From: an uncultured Actinomycetes bacterium | GTDB taxonomy: Bacteria > Actinomycetota > Actinomycetes > Nanopelagicales > Nanopelagicaceae | DNA: 22,446 bases | NCBI GenBank assembly: GCA_903921405.1 | Contig: CAIXPV010000056.1 | Coordinates: forward strand, 1 to 22,446 | Direction of reading: 5' to 3' | Shown here: positions 14,241-22,413 of the stretch, one piece after another | How the letters are laid out: the number at the start of each line of letters is the position of its first letter | How positions within the stretch are numbered: position 1 is the stretch's first letter | Made by a program: the position numbers and the translations under genes | Notes under the pieces: model-generated | Seen by the model: the letters and a program-made list of their open reading frames with translations, nothing else | Databases searched by the model: none | Told to the model about the DNA's origin: nothing

Positions 14241-16612
14241 GTAGCCCAGCAGAGAAGTTCGCCGCCGCTAAGGTACGAAATTCCCATCCTGTCACTAGGG
14301 ATTTTCTCCTAACTTTCGACTTTGAGTTTGATCCCTTTCAAATCGCGGCCTGCCACGCAGTAGAGGAGGGGAGTGGAGTACTTGTTGCTGCTCCTACCGG
14401 AGCCGGCAAGACTGTAGTTGGCGAATTCGCTGCCTATTTTGCCCTCAATCTTGGCAAGAAATGCTTCTATACAACACCTATTAAGGCGCTTTCCAACCAA
14501 AAGTACTTTGAATTCGTTGCAAAATTTGGTGAAGAAAAAGTAGGTCTTCTTACTGGTGATACAAGCATCAATAGTGAAGCAGATATTTTGGTTATGACAA
14601 CTGAAGTCTTGCGAAATATGTTGTACGCCGGGTCTAGTACTCTCAAGAATCTAGGCTACGTAGTGATGGATGAAGTGCACTATTTAGCCGACAAGTTTCG
14701 TGGAGCTGTATGGGAAGAAGTGCTTATCCATCTGATGGAGAGCGTGCAAGTAATTTCACTTTCAGCAACTGTATCTAATGCCGAAGAGTTCGGTGAATGG
14801 CTCGGAGAGGTTCGCGGTAATACCCAAGTTATCGTCAGCGAAATTAGACCTATTCCTTTGTACCAGCATGTTTTAATTGGTAACCGCATGTTGGATCTTT
14901 TTGAAAAACCTGGACAGATTAATCCGGAAATCTTGCAGCGAGAACGCGAAGCGATTCGTAAATCAGCGATCAGCAAGCATCGCCGAGGTAGATACAACGA
15001 GCCAAGTGAACGACTATCGCGCGCTGATATTATTGAAAAGCTACAGCGGGAGAATATGTTGCCTGCGATCACTTTTATCTTTTCGCGCGTTGGTTGTGAT
15101 GCAGCGGTCAAGCAGTGTCTGCACGCCGGAATCAGACTTACATCTCCTGAAGAGCGCATCGACATTAGGGCAACAGCGCTCAAATACACGTCAAATATTG
15201 CATCAGAGGACTTAGAGGTATTGGGTTTTACTGAGTGGCTAACGGCGTTGGAGCGAGGGATAGCAGCCCACCATGCAGGACTGCTACCGAGTTTTAAAGG
15301 AGCAGTTGAAGATCTCTTTCAACGCGGCTTAGTAAAGGCAGTGTTTGCAACTGAAACTCTGGCCCTTGGAATCAATATGCCTGCACGAACTGTCGTATTA
15401 GAAAAACTAGTTAAATACAACGGCGAGGCACATGTACCAATAACTCCGGGGGAGTACACCCAGTTAACTGGTCGAGCCGGTCGCCGAGGAATAGATATCG
15501 AGGGAAATGCTGTAATCCAATGGTCGCCCACCGTTGATTCAGCTGCAGCCGCTGGCCTTGCATCCACTCGAACGTATCCTTTGCGTTCATCCTTTGCACC
15601 CTCGTACAACATGTCTATCAACTTGATTTCACGTTTTGGTCGCGAACGAGCACGAGGTTCATTGGAATCATCCTTTGCCCAATTTCAAGCAGACCGTGCA
15701 GTTGTTGGTTTGGCACGTCAGATTCGAAAGAATGAAACGGCAATTGAGGAGCTGCTACTACAAGCAGTGTGCCACCTTGGAGATTTCATTGACTACGCAA
15801 GCATTCGCAGAGAAATTAAAGAGGTCGAAGTCTTATTGAGTCGACGTGATCAGAAGAAAACTTTTGATAATAGACAGCGTGGGCGGCTTGAAAGTGACTT
15901 GAGCGATCTGCGAAAATCACTTCGTAACCACAGTTGTCACAGCTGTAATGAACGTGAAGACCATGCACGCTTTGCTGAACGAGCCGGACGATTGAACCGT
16001 GAAAATGAGGGCCTACGCACACGCGTGGAATCTAGAACAAATGTAATTGCAAAAACCTTTGATCAAATTTGTCAGGTGCTAACTCATCTAAACTATATTG
16101 AAGGCGAAAAGCCAACTGCTCAAGGAAAGATTCTAACGAAGATATATGCTGAGTCAGACTTACTGTTAACTGAATCTATTCGAGTAGGTCTATTTGATGA
16201 TCTGAACTCTACTGAACTGTTATCAATTGTTTCGTGCATGATCTTTGAATCACGTTCTGCCGAAAATGTTGCACCAAAAATGCCTAGTCCTCGTGTATCC
16301 AATGCTCTTACTGAGGTTATTTCAGTATGGGCGCAGTTAGAAGCCATCGAGAGCGAATACGGAGTTAAGACACAACGCGAACCCGATCCAGGTTTTTGCT
16401 GGATCTCCTACAAATGGGCTAACGGTGGCTCTTTGCAGAGCGTTCTCAAAGGCAGTGACATGTCGGTTGGTGATTTTGTACGATCAACCAAACAACTTGT
16501 TGATCTTTTGAATCAAATAAGTGCAGCTAGTGAGAAACTGCGTCCGGTATGCAAGGATGCAGTGAAGAAGATTGATCGCGGCGTTGTCGCCTATTTAATG
16601 GGGGATGTATGA
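14228..16612 (+). CDS. helY: Ski2/Mtr4-like DEVH-box RNA helicase, HelY type
   Basis: A 794-residue superfamily 2 helicase. Motif I APTGAGKT (K61), motif Ia TTPIKALSNQK, motif II DEVH (148-151), motif III SAT (179-181), and motif VI QLTGRAGRRG (412-421) are all intact. The carboxyl half, with long charged helices (about 500-620) and a final helical bundle, matches the Ski2-like rRNA_proc-arch/DSHCT arrangement. A small Cys/His patch (H568, C570, H571, C573) sits in the helical arm. Expected role: ATP-dependent RNA unwinding in processing or decay. Gene order after tatAC matches helY in mycobacteria (from memory). Start: ATG 14228 with TGGAG ten bases upstream, overlapping the lipid kinase gene; GTG 14204 is an alternative. 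Its stop shares ATGA with the next gene. Confidence 0.92.
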   Translation: MDTVSSPAEKFAAAKVRNSHPVTRDFLLTFDFEFDPFQIAACHAVEEGSGVLVAAPTGAGKTVVGEFAAYFALNLGKKCFYTTPIKALSNQKYFEFVAKFGEEKVGLLTGDTSINSEADILVMTTEVLRNMLYAGSSTLKNLGYVVMDEVHYLADKFRGAVWEEVLIHLMESVQVISLSATVSNAEEFGEWLGEVRGNTQVIVSEIRPIPLYQHVLIGNRMLDLFEKPGQINPEILQREREAIRKSAISKHRRGRYNEPSERLSRADIIEKLQRENMLPAITFIFSRVGCDAAVKQCLHAGIRLTSPEERIDIRATALKYTSNIASEDLEVLGFTEWLTALERGIAAHHAGLLPSFKGAVEDLFQRGLVKAVFATETLALGINMPARTVVLEKLVKYNGEAHVPITPGEYTQLTGRAGRRGIDIEGNAVIQWSPTVDSAAAAGLASTRTYPLRSSFAPSYNMSINLISRFGRERARGSLESSFAQFQADRAVVGLARQIRKNETAIEELLLQAVCHLGDFIDYASIRREIKEVEVLLSRRDQKKTFDNRQRGRLESDLSDLRKSLRNHSCHSCNEREDHARFAERAGRLNRENEGLRTRVESRTNVIAKTFDQICQVLTHLNYIEGEKPTAQGKILTKIYAESDLLLTESIRVGLFDDLNSTELLSIVSCMIFESRSAENVAPKMPSPRVSNALTEVISVWAQLEAIESEYGVKTQREPDPGFCWISYKWANGGSLQSVLKGSDMSVGDFVRSTKQLVDLLNQISAASEKLRPVCKDAVKKIDRGVVAYLMGDV

Positions 16613-17511
16613 CGTTAATGCTTCTAGATAGTGCATCCCTTTGGTATCGCGCGTATTACGGAATGCCTGACACGCTACTTGCCCCCGATGGAACCCCTGT
16701 GAACGCCATTCGTGGTTATTTAGATATGACGGCTCGACTTATCTCGATCTACAAACCGAATCGACTAGTTGCATGTCTAGATGGTGATTGGCGACCTACA
16801 TGGCGAGTTGAATTATTTCCTGATTATAAAGCTAATCGACTAGATGAAGATGGCGATGAAGAGGAAGAGCCAGATACGTTGACTCCACAGATTCCCGTGC
16901 TACTAGATCTTTTAGATCTCTTTGGGATTCAAGTCGTTGGTGTCGATGATTTTGAAGCCGACGATGTAATGGCAACGTATGCAGAAGTTGAGAAGGGTCC
17001 GATACGAATTGTCACAGGAGATCGTGACCTATTTCAAATGGTCGATGACAAGCGAGACATTAAAGTTGTCTATTTAGCTAAGGGAATATCGCAACATGAT
17101 TTGGTAGATCTAAAATATGTTTCTGATAAATATCAAATCCCGGGGGAGCGGTACGCCTTATTTGCCACGTTTCGTGGTGATCCATCCGATGGATTGCCAG
17201 GCGTTCGAGGTATCGGAGAAAAAGGAGCTGCGCTGATTGCAAATAATTTTGCAAGCGTTGAAGATGCTTTAGCAGGTGCGCATGCCGATCATGAATCCTT
17301 ACCTGCAGCTCTCGCAAAAAAGATTATCGCTGGAAGTGATTACTTAAAAATTGCGCCTACTGTCGTGCACGTTGCACGTAATGTATCGCTACCCACAGTA
17401 GATCTCTCGATGCCAAAAGCCCCCACTGATTTATCGGCCATTTATCAATTCAAGGAGCGTTACGGACTCGGTGCCAGCGTAGATCGTTTGATCAGTGCGT
17501 TAGGGTGGTAA
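16609..17511 (+). CDS. 5'-3' exonuclease (FEN / DNA polymerase I 5'-nuclease family)
   Basis: A 300-residue stand-alone 5' nuclease like the N-terminal domain of DNA polymerase I. Active-site carboxylates lie in LLDSASLWYRAYYGMP (D6), FEADDV (E116, D118, D119), VTGDRDLFQ (D138, D140) and RGDPSDGLPG (D191, D194). The helix-three-turn-helix GVRGIGEKGAALI follows, binding duplex DNA. Length is normal for separate actinobacterial members (Rv2090-like, from memory). Probable role: removal of RNA primers or flaps in replication and repair. No polymerase domain follows. The ATGA overlap with helY and a seven-base overlap with lnt indicate one transcript and coupled translation. Confidence 0.93.
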   Translation: MTLMLLDSASLWYRAYYGMPDTLLAPDGTPVNAIRGYLDMTARLISIYKPNRLVACLDGDWRPTWRVELFPDYKANRLDEDGDEEEEPDTLTPQIPVLLDLLDLFGIQVVGVDDFEADDVMATYAEVEKGPIRIVTGDRDLFQMVDDKRDIKVVYLAKGISQHDLVDLKYVSDKYQIPGERYALFATFRGDPSDGLPGVRGIGEKGAALIANNFASVEDALAGAHADHESLPAALAKKIIAGSDYLKIAPTVVHVARNVSLPTVDLSMPKAPTDLSAIYQFKERYGLGASVDRLISALGW

Positions 17512-18872
17512 ATCTGCTTATTAGCGTTGTAAGTGGGGCTCTTCTGAGCGCTGCATTTGCGCCTTTTTCTATCTGGTGGTTGGCACCTATTGGCTTAGCA
17601 CTTCATATGTACAGTATTTCCCGATCCACACGACCTTTTTTGCAATCATTTTTATTTGCACTTGTATTCAATGCAATAACACTTCATTGGACAAGCATTT
17701 ATGTCGGTTCATTGCCATGGATCATTCTTTTTGTGGGTCAAGCAGCCCTATTTGCTCCACTTGGCTTGGCTAAGAAGTATGGAATCTCTTTTTATCCATT
17801 CATCTTTCTTATCGCCGAAGAAGTCCGATCACGCTTTCCATTTGGGGGCTTTGGCTGGTTAAGAATCGCTTTCTCACAAGCCGATGCACCGTATCGAAAT
17901 ATCGCAGCCTTTGGGGGAGTAAGTGCATTAACCGCCATGGTGCTCACTCTGGCCCTTGCACTTTTTGCTCTGATGCATAAAAAATTTATTCTTATTGCAC
18001 TGTTGCCTCTTCTATTGCTATTAATCTCAGTTCCAATACATCATGCAGGCTCGATAAAAGTTCTCATGGTGCAAGGGGATGTGCCGGAGCTTGGTTTAGA
18101 TTTCAATTCCAGAGCCACCGCTGTTTTCTTTAATCACATCAAGGAGACTAAGAAAGCATTGGCTGAGAATAATGATGTCGACTTAATTCTCTGGCCTGAG
18201 AATGCAGTTGATGTTGATCCTTTTACAAATAATGAAGTCTCAGCGGCACTCAATGACATAGATAAACCGTTGATTCTCGGCGCAGTTATTCGCACACAGG
18301 GCGAGTTACAGAATGCTTCAATACATTGGACAAAAGATATACAAAGTGTCTATGTAAAGCAGCATCTAACGCCTTTTGGTGAATACATCCCATTGCGCAC
18401 GATCGCCTCTAAAATCTCACCATTTGTTGACGACGTGGAGGATTTTTCGCCCGGAAAAACCTCCGTGATTTTTTCTGAAAAAAAGGCCAGCATTGCACCG
18501 GTAATCTGCTTTGAACTCATTGACGATCAGATTCTTAGTCAGGCAGCTAAAGCTGCGCAATTAATAGTCGTGCAAACAAATAGTGCGACTTTTGGTAGGA
18601 CATCTGAAAGTGCACAACAGTTAGCGATTTCACGAATTCGAGCGATTGAACATGGCAAAAATATTCTCTCAGTGTCGACAACTGGAATCTCGGCGACAAT
18701 TAATTACTTAGGGGTCGTTGATCAGCAGACAGCAATGCATACGCCGGCACATATCGTTGTCAATGCTGAACTATTAGATAGCCACACACCGCGCGATAAG
18801 GCTGGTGACTGGGCGTTAGTACTGACCCTGGTATGGCTAGTAATTCTGGCCCGTCGCAGGCTCACTATCTAA
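17505..18872 (+). CDS. lnt: Apolipoprotein N-acyltransferase
   Basis: Lnt adds the third acyl chain to the N-terminal cysteine of lipoproteins on the outer face of the membrane. The 455-residue product has an N-terminal set of membrane helices (about 1-180, including SAAFAPFSIWWLAPIGLALH and RFPFGGFGWLRIAFSQ), a nitrilase-like periplasm-facing domain, and one last membrane helix before RRRL. The catalytic triad is intact: E232 in WPENAVD, K285 in VKQHLTPFGEYIP, and C335 in VICFEL. No dolichol-phosphate-mannose synthase domain is fused, unlike mycobacterial Ppm1. Start: GTG 17505, overlapping the exonuclease stop by seven bases. It is the last gene of the rightward run; the terminator beyond it faces the other way. 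Confidence 0.95.
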   Translation: MVNLLISVVSGALLSAAFAPFSIWWLAPIGLALHMYSISRSTRPFLQSFLFALVFNAITLHWTSIYVGSLPWIILFVGQAALFAPLGLAKKYGISFYPFIFLIAEEVRSRFPFGGFGWLRIAFSQADAPYRNIAAFGGVSALTAMVLTLALALFALMHKKFILIALLPLLLLLISVPIHHAGSIKVLMVQGDVPELGLDFNSRATAVFFNHIKETKKALAENNDVDLILWPENAVDVDPFTNNEVSAALNDIDKPLILGAVIRTQGELQNASIHWTKDIQSVYVKQHLTPFGEYIPLRTIASKISPFVDDVEDFSPGKTSVIFSEKKASIAPVICFELIDDQILSQAAKAAQLIVVQTNSATFGRTSESAQQLAISRIRAIEHGKNILSVSTTGISATINYLGVVDQQTAMHTPAHIVVNAELLDSHTPRDKAGDWALVLTLVWLVILARRRLTI

Positions 18873-18892
18873 CGCCGATAAGTGACATTATG

Positions 18893-18937
18893 TAAAGTAA
18901 AGAAAAGAGGGTGGAGAGCTCTGCTCTTCAACCCCTC
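18893..18937 (-). terminator. Intrinsic terminator of gcvP
   Basis: On the minus strand, immediately after the gcvP TAG, the sequence forms a hairpin over 18907-18937. GAGGGGTTGAAGAGC and GCTCTCCACCCTC pair around loop AGA, with two single-base bulges. A U-rich run, TTTTCTTTACTTT, follows. On the plus strand no T-run follows, so it should not stop the lnt transcript. This is the only strong intrinsic terminator I found in the window. Confidence 0.85.
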
Positions 18938-21787
18938 CTACCGGTACTCATCCAATGGTGTGCAGGCGCAGACCAAGTTGCGGTCTCCGTGGGCGCCATC
19001 GATGCGAGACACCGGTGGCCAATACTTCATTCGAGAGCCAATCGACTCTCCGGGAACTAGTCCATCCAAGGCAACGGGATATCCGCCCTGTTCACGGCTG
19101 TACTCCCTCTCCCACTGGGCTGAGACCATGGAAAGGGCTGTATGAGGCGCATGGCGTAAGGCAGAGCCTTCGACGCTGAGCTTTCCATCGATGACCTCTT
19201 GGATTTCAGAGCGAATCGAGATCATCGCATCGATAAAGCGGTGGATTTCGGCAATGTCCTCTGACTCAGTCGGCTCAATCATCAAAGTGCCAGCTACTGG
19301 GAAAGACATAGTTGGGGCATGGAAGCCGTAATCCATCAATCTCTTGGCAATGTCATCGACGGTGACACCTGAATCCTTCGTTAATCCACGAATATCAAGG
19401 ATGCACTCGTGGGCAACACGACCATTCAGACCGGTGTAGAGCACTGGATATGACTCTTGAAGGCGTGCTGCAATGTAATTGGCAGACAAAATCGCCACCT
19501 GGGTTGAATGAGTTAACCCTTCTCCCCCCAGCAGACGAATGTAGGCCCACGAGATTGGCAAGATGCTTGCCGAACCAAATGGGGCAGCTGAAATTGGTCC
19601 CGGTCCAGTCGCAGGTCCTGCCAATGCATCCAGCGGATGATTGGGTAGGAATGGCGCTAAGTGGGAACGGCAAATAACTGGACCTACTCCAGGGCCTCCT
19701 CCACCGTGAGGAATCGCAAAGGTCTTGTGAAGATTTAAGTGAGAGACATCAGCGCCAAACTTTCCGGGTTGTGCAACGCCCACTAGTGCATTCAAGTTGG
19801 CACCATCGACATACACCTGACCGCCGGCATCATGTACCAATGCACAAATTTCAGAGACAGCTGTCTCGAAAACGCCATGCGTTGATGGATAAGTGATCAT
19901 CAATGCGGCAAGTGCGGGGCCATGTTCTGCGATCTTGGCTTTGATGTCATCCATCGAAACATTTCCATTGTCATCGCACTCAACTACAACAACCTTCATT
20001 CCAGCCATTACCGCCGAAGCCGCATTTGTTCCGTGCGCACTTGACGGAATAAGACAGATTTTTCGTCCTTGGTCTCCTCGCGAGTCATGGAAATTTCGAA
20101 TCGCTAGTAATCCAGAGAACTCCCCTTGGCTTCCAGCGTTAGGTTGCAAGGACACTGCGTCGTAGCCAGTAATTGCTACTAGCCAATCGGATAACTGTTG
20201 AATCAACTTGCGTGATCCAGCGCTTTGATCGGCCGGAGCAAATGGGTGCAATGAAGAAAACTCAGGCCAGGTTACCGATTCCATCTCGGTGACTGCGTTT
20301 AATTTCATTGTGCATGAACCTAAGGGAATCATTGTTCGATCGAGAGCTAAATCCTTATCGGCCAAATTGCGAAGATAGCGCATCATGCCAGTTTCGCTGT
20401 GATTGGTGTTAAATACAGGATGAGTTAAGTACGTGCTTGTTCGCAGGAACTTTGCGGGAATCCTCTTCACTGCAACATCCTGAACGCCAAGAATTGAGAG
20501 GACATCAGCGAAAGTTTTTTCAGTTGTCTCTTCATCAAATGAAACCCGTACCGCAGTGTCGCTCACTTTTGCAAAGTTAATACCAAGAGCGATCGCTTGT
20601 GCATGAACTGCTTGCGCATCCTTGACAACAATATGCACCGTATCGAAAACAACATCGTCTCGACTATTTGTTGCAGCGTGCAGACGAGATGCAAAACCAT
20701 TGACTCTTTCTGCAATATGTCGAAGACCAACCGGACCATGCCACATCGCATAGAAAGCGCTCATATTTGCTAAGAGAACTTGGGCGGTGCAAATATTTGA
20801 GGTTGCCTTGTCGCGACGAATATGTTGTTCACGCGTTTGCAAAGCTAAGCGAAATGCCGGCTTTCCCGTTGTATCAATACTCTGACCTACAAGACGCCCA
20901 GGCATTGAACGTTCAAGTCCCGTGCGTACGGCCAAGAAGCCTGCGTGAGGTCCACCGAATCCCATTGGAACACCAAAGCGTTGTGAAGTTCCGATAGCGA
21001 TATCGGCGCCCCACTCCCCTGGCGCTTTCAGCAGTGTTAATGCAAGTAAATCGGTTGCCGCAATTACCAAGGCATCTCGCGTGTGGGCGTAATCAGCAAA
21101 GCTTGAATAATCAATAACAGTTCCTGTTGTATCTGGGTATTGCAGCAAGGCACCAAAGAATTCGCCCTCATATCCATCTCGAACCACATGACCAGAATCA
21201 ATCTCAACAACTGTGATACCCAGCGGCTTAGCGCGTGTTCGAACAACTGCTTTTGTTTGCGGATGCACATGTTCTTCAATTAAAAAAACTGCGGAATCGC
21301 TGAGCTTTGATGCACGTCGTGCAAGAGTCATTGCCTCAGCCGCTGCGGTGCCCTCGTCAAGCATGGATGCATTTGAAATATCCAGAGCTGTTAGTTCGCA
21401 GATCATCGTTTGAAAAGTAAAGAGCGCTTCTAATCGGCCTTGAGAAATTTCTGGTTGATAAGGCGTATATGCGGTGTACCAGGCTGGATTCTCTAAAACA
21501 TTTCTTTTGATAACTGGTGGAACTATGGTTCCGTAGTATCCAGTTCCAATTAAAGAACGAAAAACTTTATTCTCTGAGGCAATCGATCGTAGTTCGGCAA
21601 TTACTTCGACTTCACTCCTTGCACTATCCAGAACGCTTTCGATGACTCCACTAATCGCGATATTCGATGGGACAACATCGCGGATAAATGCATCAAGAGT
21701 TGAGTATCCAAGGGCCTGCAACATGGCAGCCTCATCTGCTGAGGTTGGTCCTATGTGGCGGCGAGAAAATGAATCGTAATCAGTCAT
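18938..21787 (-). CDS. gcvP: Glycine dehydrogenase (decarboxylating), P-protein of the glycine cleavage system
   Basis: GcvP decarboxylates glycine with pyridoxal phosphate and passes the aminomethyl group to lipoylated H-protein, feeding one-carbon units to folate. It is the single-chain form, 949 residues, the usual length. The N-terminal half has FSRRHIGPTSADEAAMLQALG, GTGYYGTIVPPVI, NPAWYTAYTPYQPEISQGRLEAL and the MLDEGTAAAEAM segment. The C-terminal half has PLGSCTMKLN, QPNAGSQGEFSG, and the PLP lysine K688 in HLNLHKTFAIPHGGGGPG. The C-terminal end VDGAHGDRNLVC-type motif reads IDGAHGDRNLVCACTP. The ATG at 21787 lies six bases after TAGTCT, so it is likely leaderless. No other glycine-cleavage gene is in the window. 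It lies 19 bases downstream of the MerR gene, as in mycobacteria (from memory). Confidence 0.97.
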   Translation of the reverse strand: MTDYDSFSRRHIGPTSADEAAMLQALGYSTLDAFIRDVVPSNIAISGVIESVLDSARSEVEVIAELRSIASENKVFRSLIGTGYYGTIVPPVIKRNVLENPAWYTAYTPYQPEISQGRLEALFTFQTMICELTALDISNASMLDEGTAAAEAMTLARRASKLSDSAVFLIEEHVHPQTKAVVRTRAKPLGITVVEIDSGHVVRDGYEGEFFGALLQYPDTTGTVIDYSSFADYAHTRDALVIAATDLLALTLLKAPGEWGADIAIGTSQRFGVPMGFGGPHAGFLAVRTGLERSMPGRLVGQSIDTTGKPAFRLALQTREQHIRRDKATSNICTAQVLLANMSAFYAMWHGPVGLRHIAERVNGFASRLHAATNSRDDVVFDTVHIVVKDAQAVHAQAIALGINFAKVSDTAVRVSFDEETTEKTFADVLSILGVQDVAVKRIPAKFLRTSTYLTHPVFNTNHSETGMMRYLRNLADKDLALDRTMIPLGSCTMKLNAVTEMESVTWPEFSSLHPFAPADQSAGSRKLIQQLSDWLVAITGYDAVSLQPNAGSQGEFSGLLAIRNFHDSRGDQGRKICLIPSSAHGTNAASAVMAGMKVVVVECDDNGNVSMDDIKAKIAEHGPALAALMITYPSTHGVFETAVSEICALVHDAGGQVYVDGANLNALVGVAQPGKFGADVSHLNLHKTFAIPHGGGGPGVGPVICRSHLAPFLPNHPLDALAGPATGPGPISAAPFGSASILPISWAYIRLLGGEGLTHSTQVAILSANYIAARLQESYPVLYTGLNGRVAHECILDIRGLTKDSGVTVDDIAKRLMDYGFHAPTMSFPVAGTLMIEPTESEDIAEIHRFIDAMISIRSEIQEVIDGKLSVEGSALRHAPHTALSMVSAQWEREYSREQGGYPVALDGLVPGESIGSRMKYWPPVSRIDGAHGDRNLVCACTPLDEYR

Positions 21788-21793
21788 GGTTCA

Positions 21794-21799
21794 AGACTA
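21794..21799 (-). promoter_or_regulatory. -10 element of leaderless gcvP
   Basis: TAGTCT on the minus strand, exactly six bases before the gcvP ATG. It lies inside the 19-base gap after the MerR stop. The gap is too short for a glycine riboswitch. Confidence 0.48.
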
Positions 21800-21806
21800 T
21801 TGCGAA

Positions 21807-22307
21807 TTAGGCGCCTTTACTCCTGCGGCGAAGGGAAAGCTCGTCGTTATCTGTACCACTAACGATCTGCCCATTAATCTCACCTTGAAGCAACAAGAGC
21901 GAGCCTTCAACTTCATGCCAGACCTTGCCTACGGCAATTCCAAAGACACCCTGTCCACCGGCCAAGAGATCGATGATTTCATCAGAGCTGGTGCACTCAT
22001 AGATCGATGCGCCATCACTCATCAAGGTGATTCGCTCTAAATCTGTGACTCCCCTATCGCGCAGATGATCAACTGCTGTTCGAATATTTTGTAGTGAAAC
22101 TCCTGCATCCAATAGCCGCTTAACTATTTTTAAGACCAGGATGTCGCGAAAGCCATAGAGGCGCTGCGTTCCAGAACCGCTAGCAGTTCGAACGCTAGGT
22201 TCTACTAAAAATGTACGTGCCCAATAATCCAACTGACGATATGTAATTCCAGCGGCTGAACAGGCTGTGGCGCCACGGTAGCCGATCTCTGTTTCTTGGG
22301 AAGTCAC
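21807..22307 (-). CDS. MerR-family transcriptional regulator (Rv1830/McdR type)
   Basis: A 166-residue MerR-type DNA-binding protein. The helix-turn-helix is GYRGATACSAAGITYRQLDYWART, followed by the wing segment SGSGTQRLYGFRDILVLKIVKRLLDAG and a coiled region VSLQNIRTAVDHLRDRG. A C-terminal region, ASIYECTSSDEIIDLLAGGQGVFGIAVGKVW, is characteristic of the actinobacterial regulators encoded beside DUF151 and gcvP. It lacks the cysteines of metal-sensing MerR proteins. In mycobacteria the homologue affects cell division genes (from memory); control of gcvP is also conceivable from position. Start: GTG 22307. A TTG 20 codons further up gives an implausible N-terminus and forms the -35 of the likely promoter, so I reject it. 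Confidence 0.88.
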   Translation of the reverse strand: MTSQETEIGYRGATACSAAGITYRQLDYWARTFLVEPSVRTASGSGTQRLYGFRDILVLKIVKRLLDAGVSLQNIRTAVDHLRDRGVTDLERITLMSDGASIYECTSSDEIIDLLAGGQGVFGIAVGKVWHEVEGSLLLLQGEINGQIVSGTDNDELSLRRRSKGA

Positions 22308-22338
22308 GTCGAGCTCGATTCTCTTGGGGAGTGATGTA

Positions 22339-22367
22339 AATCTAAGGCAGCACCGAGGTAGATTCAA
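22339..22367 (-). promoter_or_regulatory. Promoter of the MerR gene (-35 TTGAAT, 17-base spacer, -10 TAGATT)
   Basis: On the minus strand TTGAAT (22362-22367) and TAGATT (22339-22344) are separated by exactly 17 bases, a standard sigma-70-type layout. Transcription would begin near 22332, leaving a leader of about 25 bases before GTG 22307. It is the only place in the window where both hexamers are clear. Confidence 0.5.
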
Positions 22368-22392
22368 TGACCGACACGGTCGAAACCTCTAC
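22358..22392. repeat. Inverted repeat overlapping the MerR promoter -35
   Basis: An interrupted palindrome: outer arms GTAGA/TCTAC, inner arms GACCG/CGGTC around ACA, with six-base interruptions between the outer and inner arms on each side. It covers the proposed -35 of the MerR gene. It could be an operator for self-regulation or a weak hairpin after the DUF151 gene; no T-run follows on either strand. Confidence 0.4.
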
Positions 22393-22413
22393 TTGAGATT
22401 GAGGGTTTGGCGC

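Noticed and set aside
14680..15189. Long antisense reading frame inside helY
   Set aside because: It is opposite conserved helicase motifs and has no recognisable domain or start signal.
18907..18937. Bidirectional terminator shared by lnt and gcvP
   Set aside because: The U-tract exists only on the minus-strand side. On the plus strand the hairpin is followed by mixed sequence.
21788..21806. Glycine riboswitch ahead of gcvP
   Set aside because: Only 19 bases separate gcvP from the MerR stop and a -10 sits six bases from the ATG, so there is no room for an aptamer.
22308..22367. TTG start giving a 186-residue MerR protein
   Set aside because: The extra N-terminal residues look non-coding, and the TTG forms part of a well-spaced -35/-10 promoter. 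GTG 22307 gives a normal family N-terminus.
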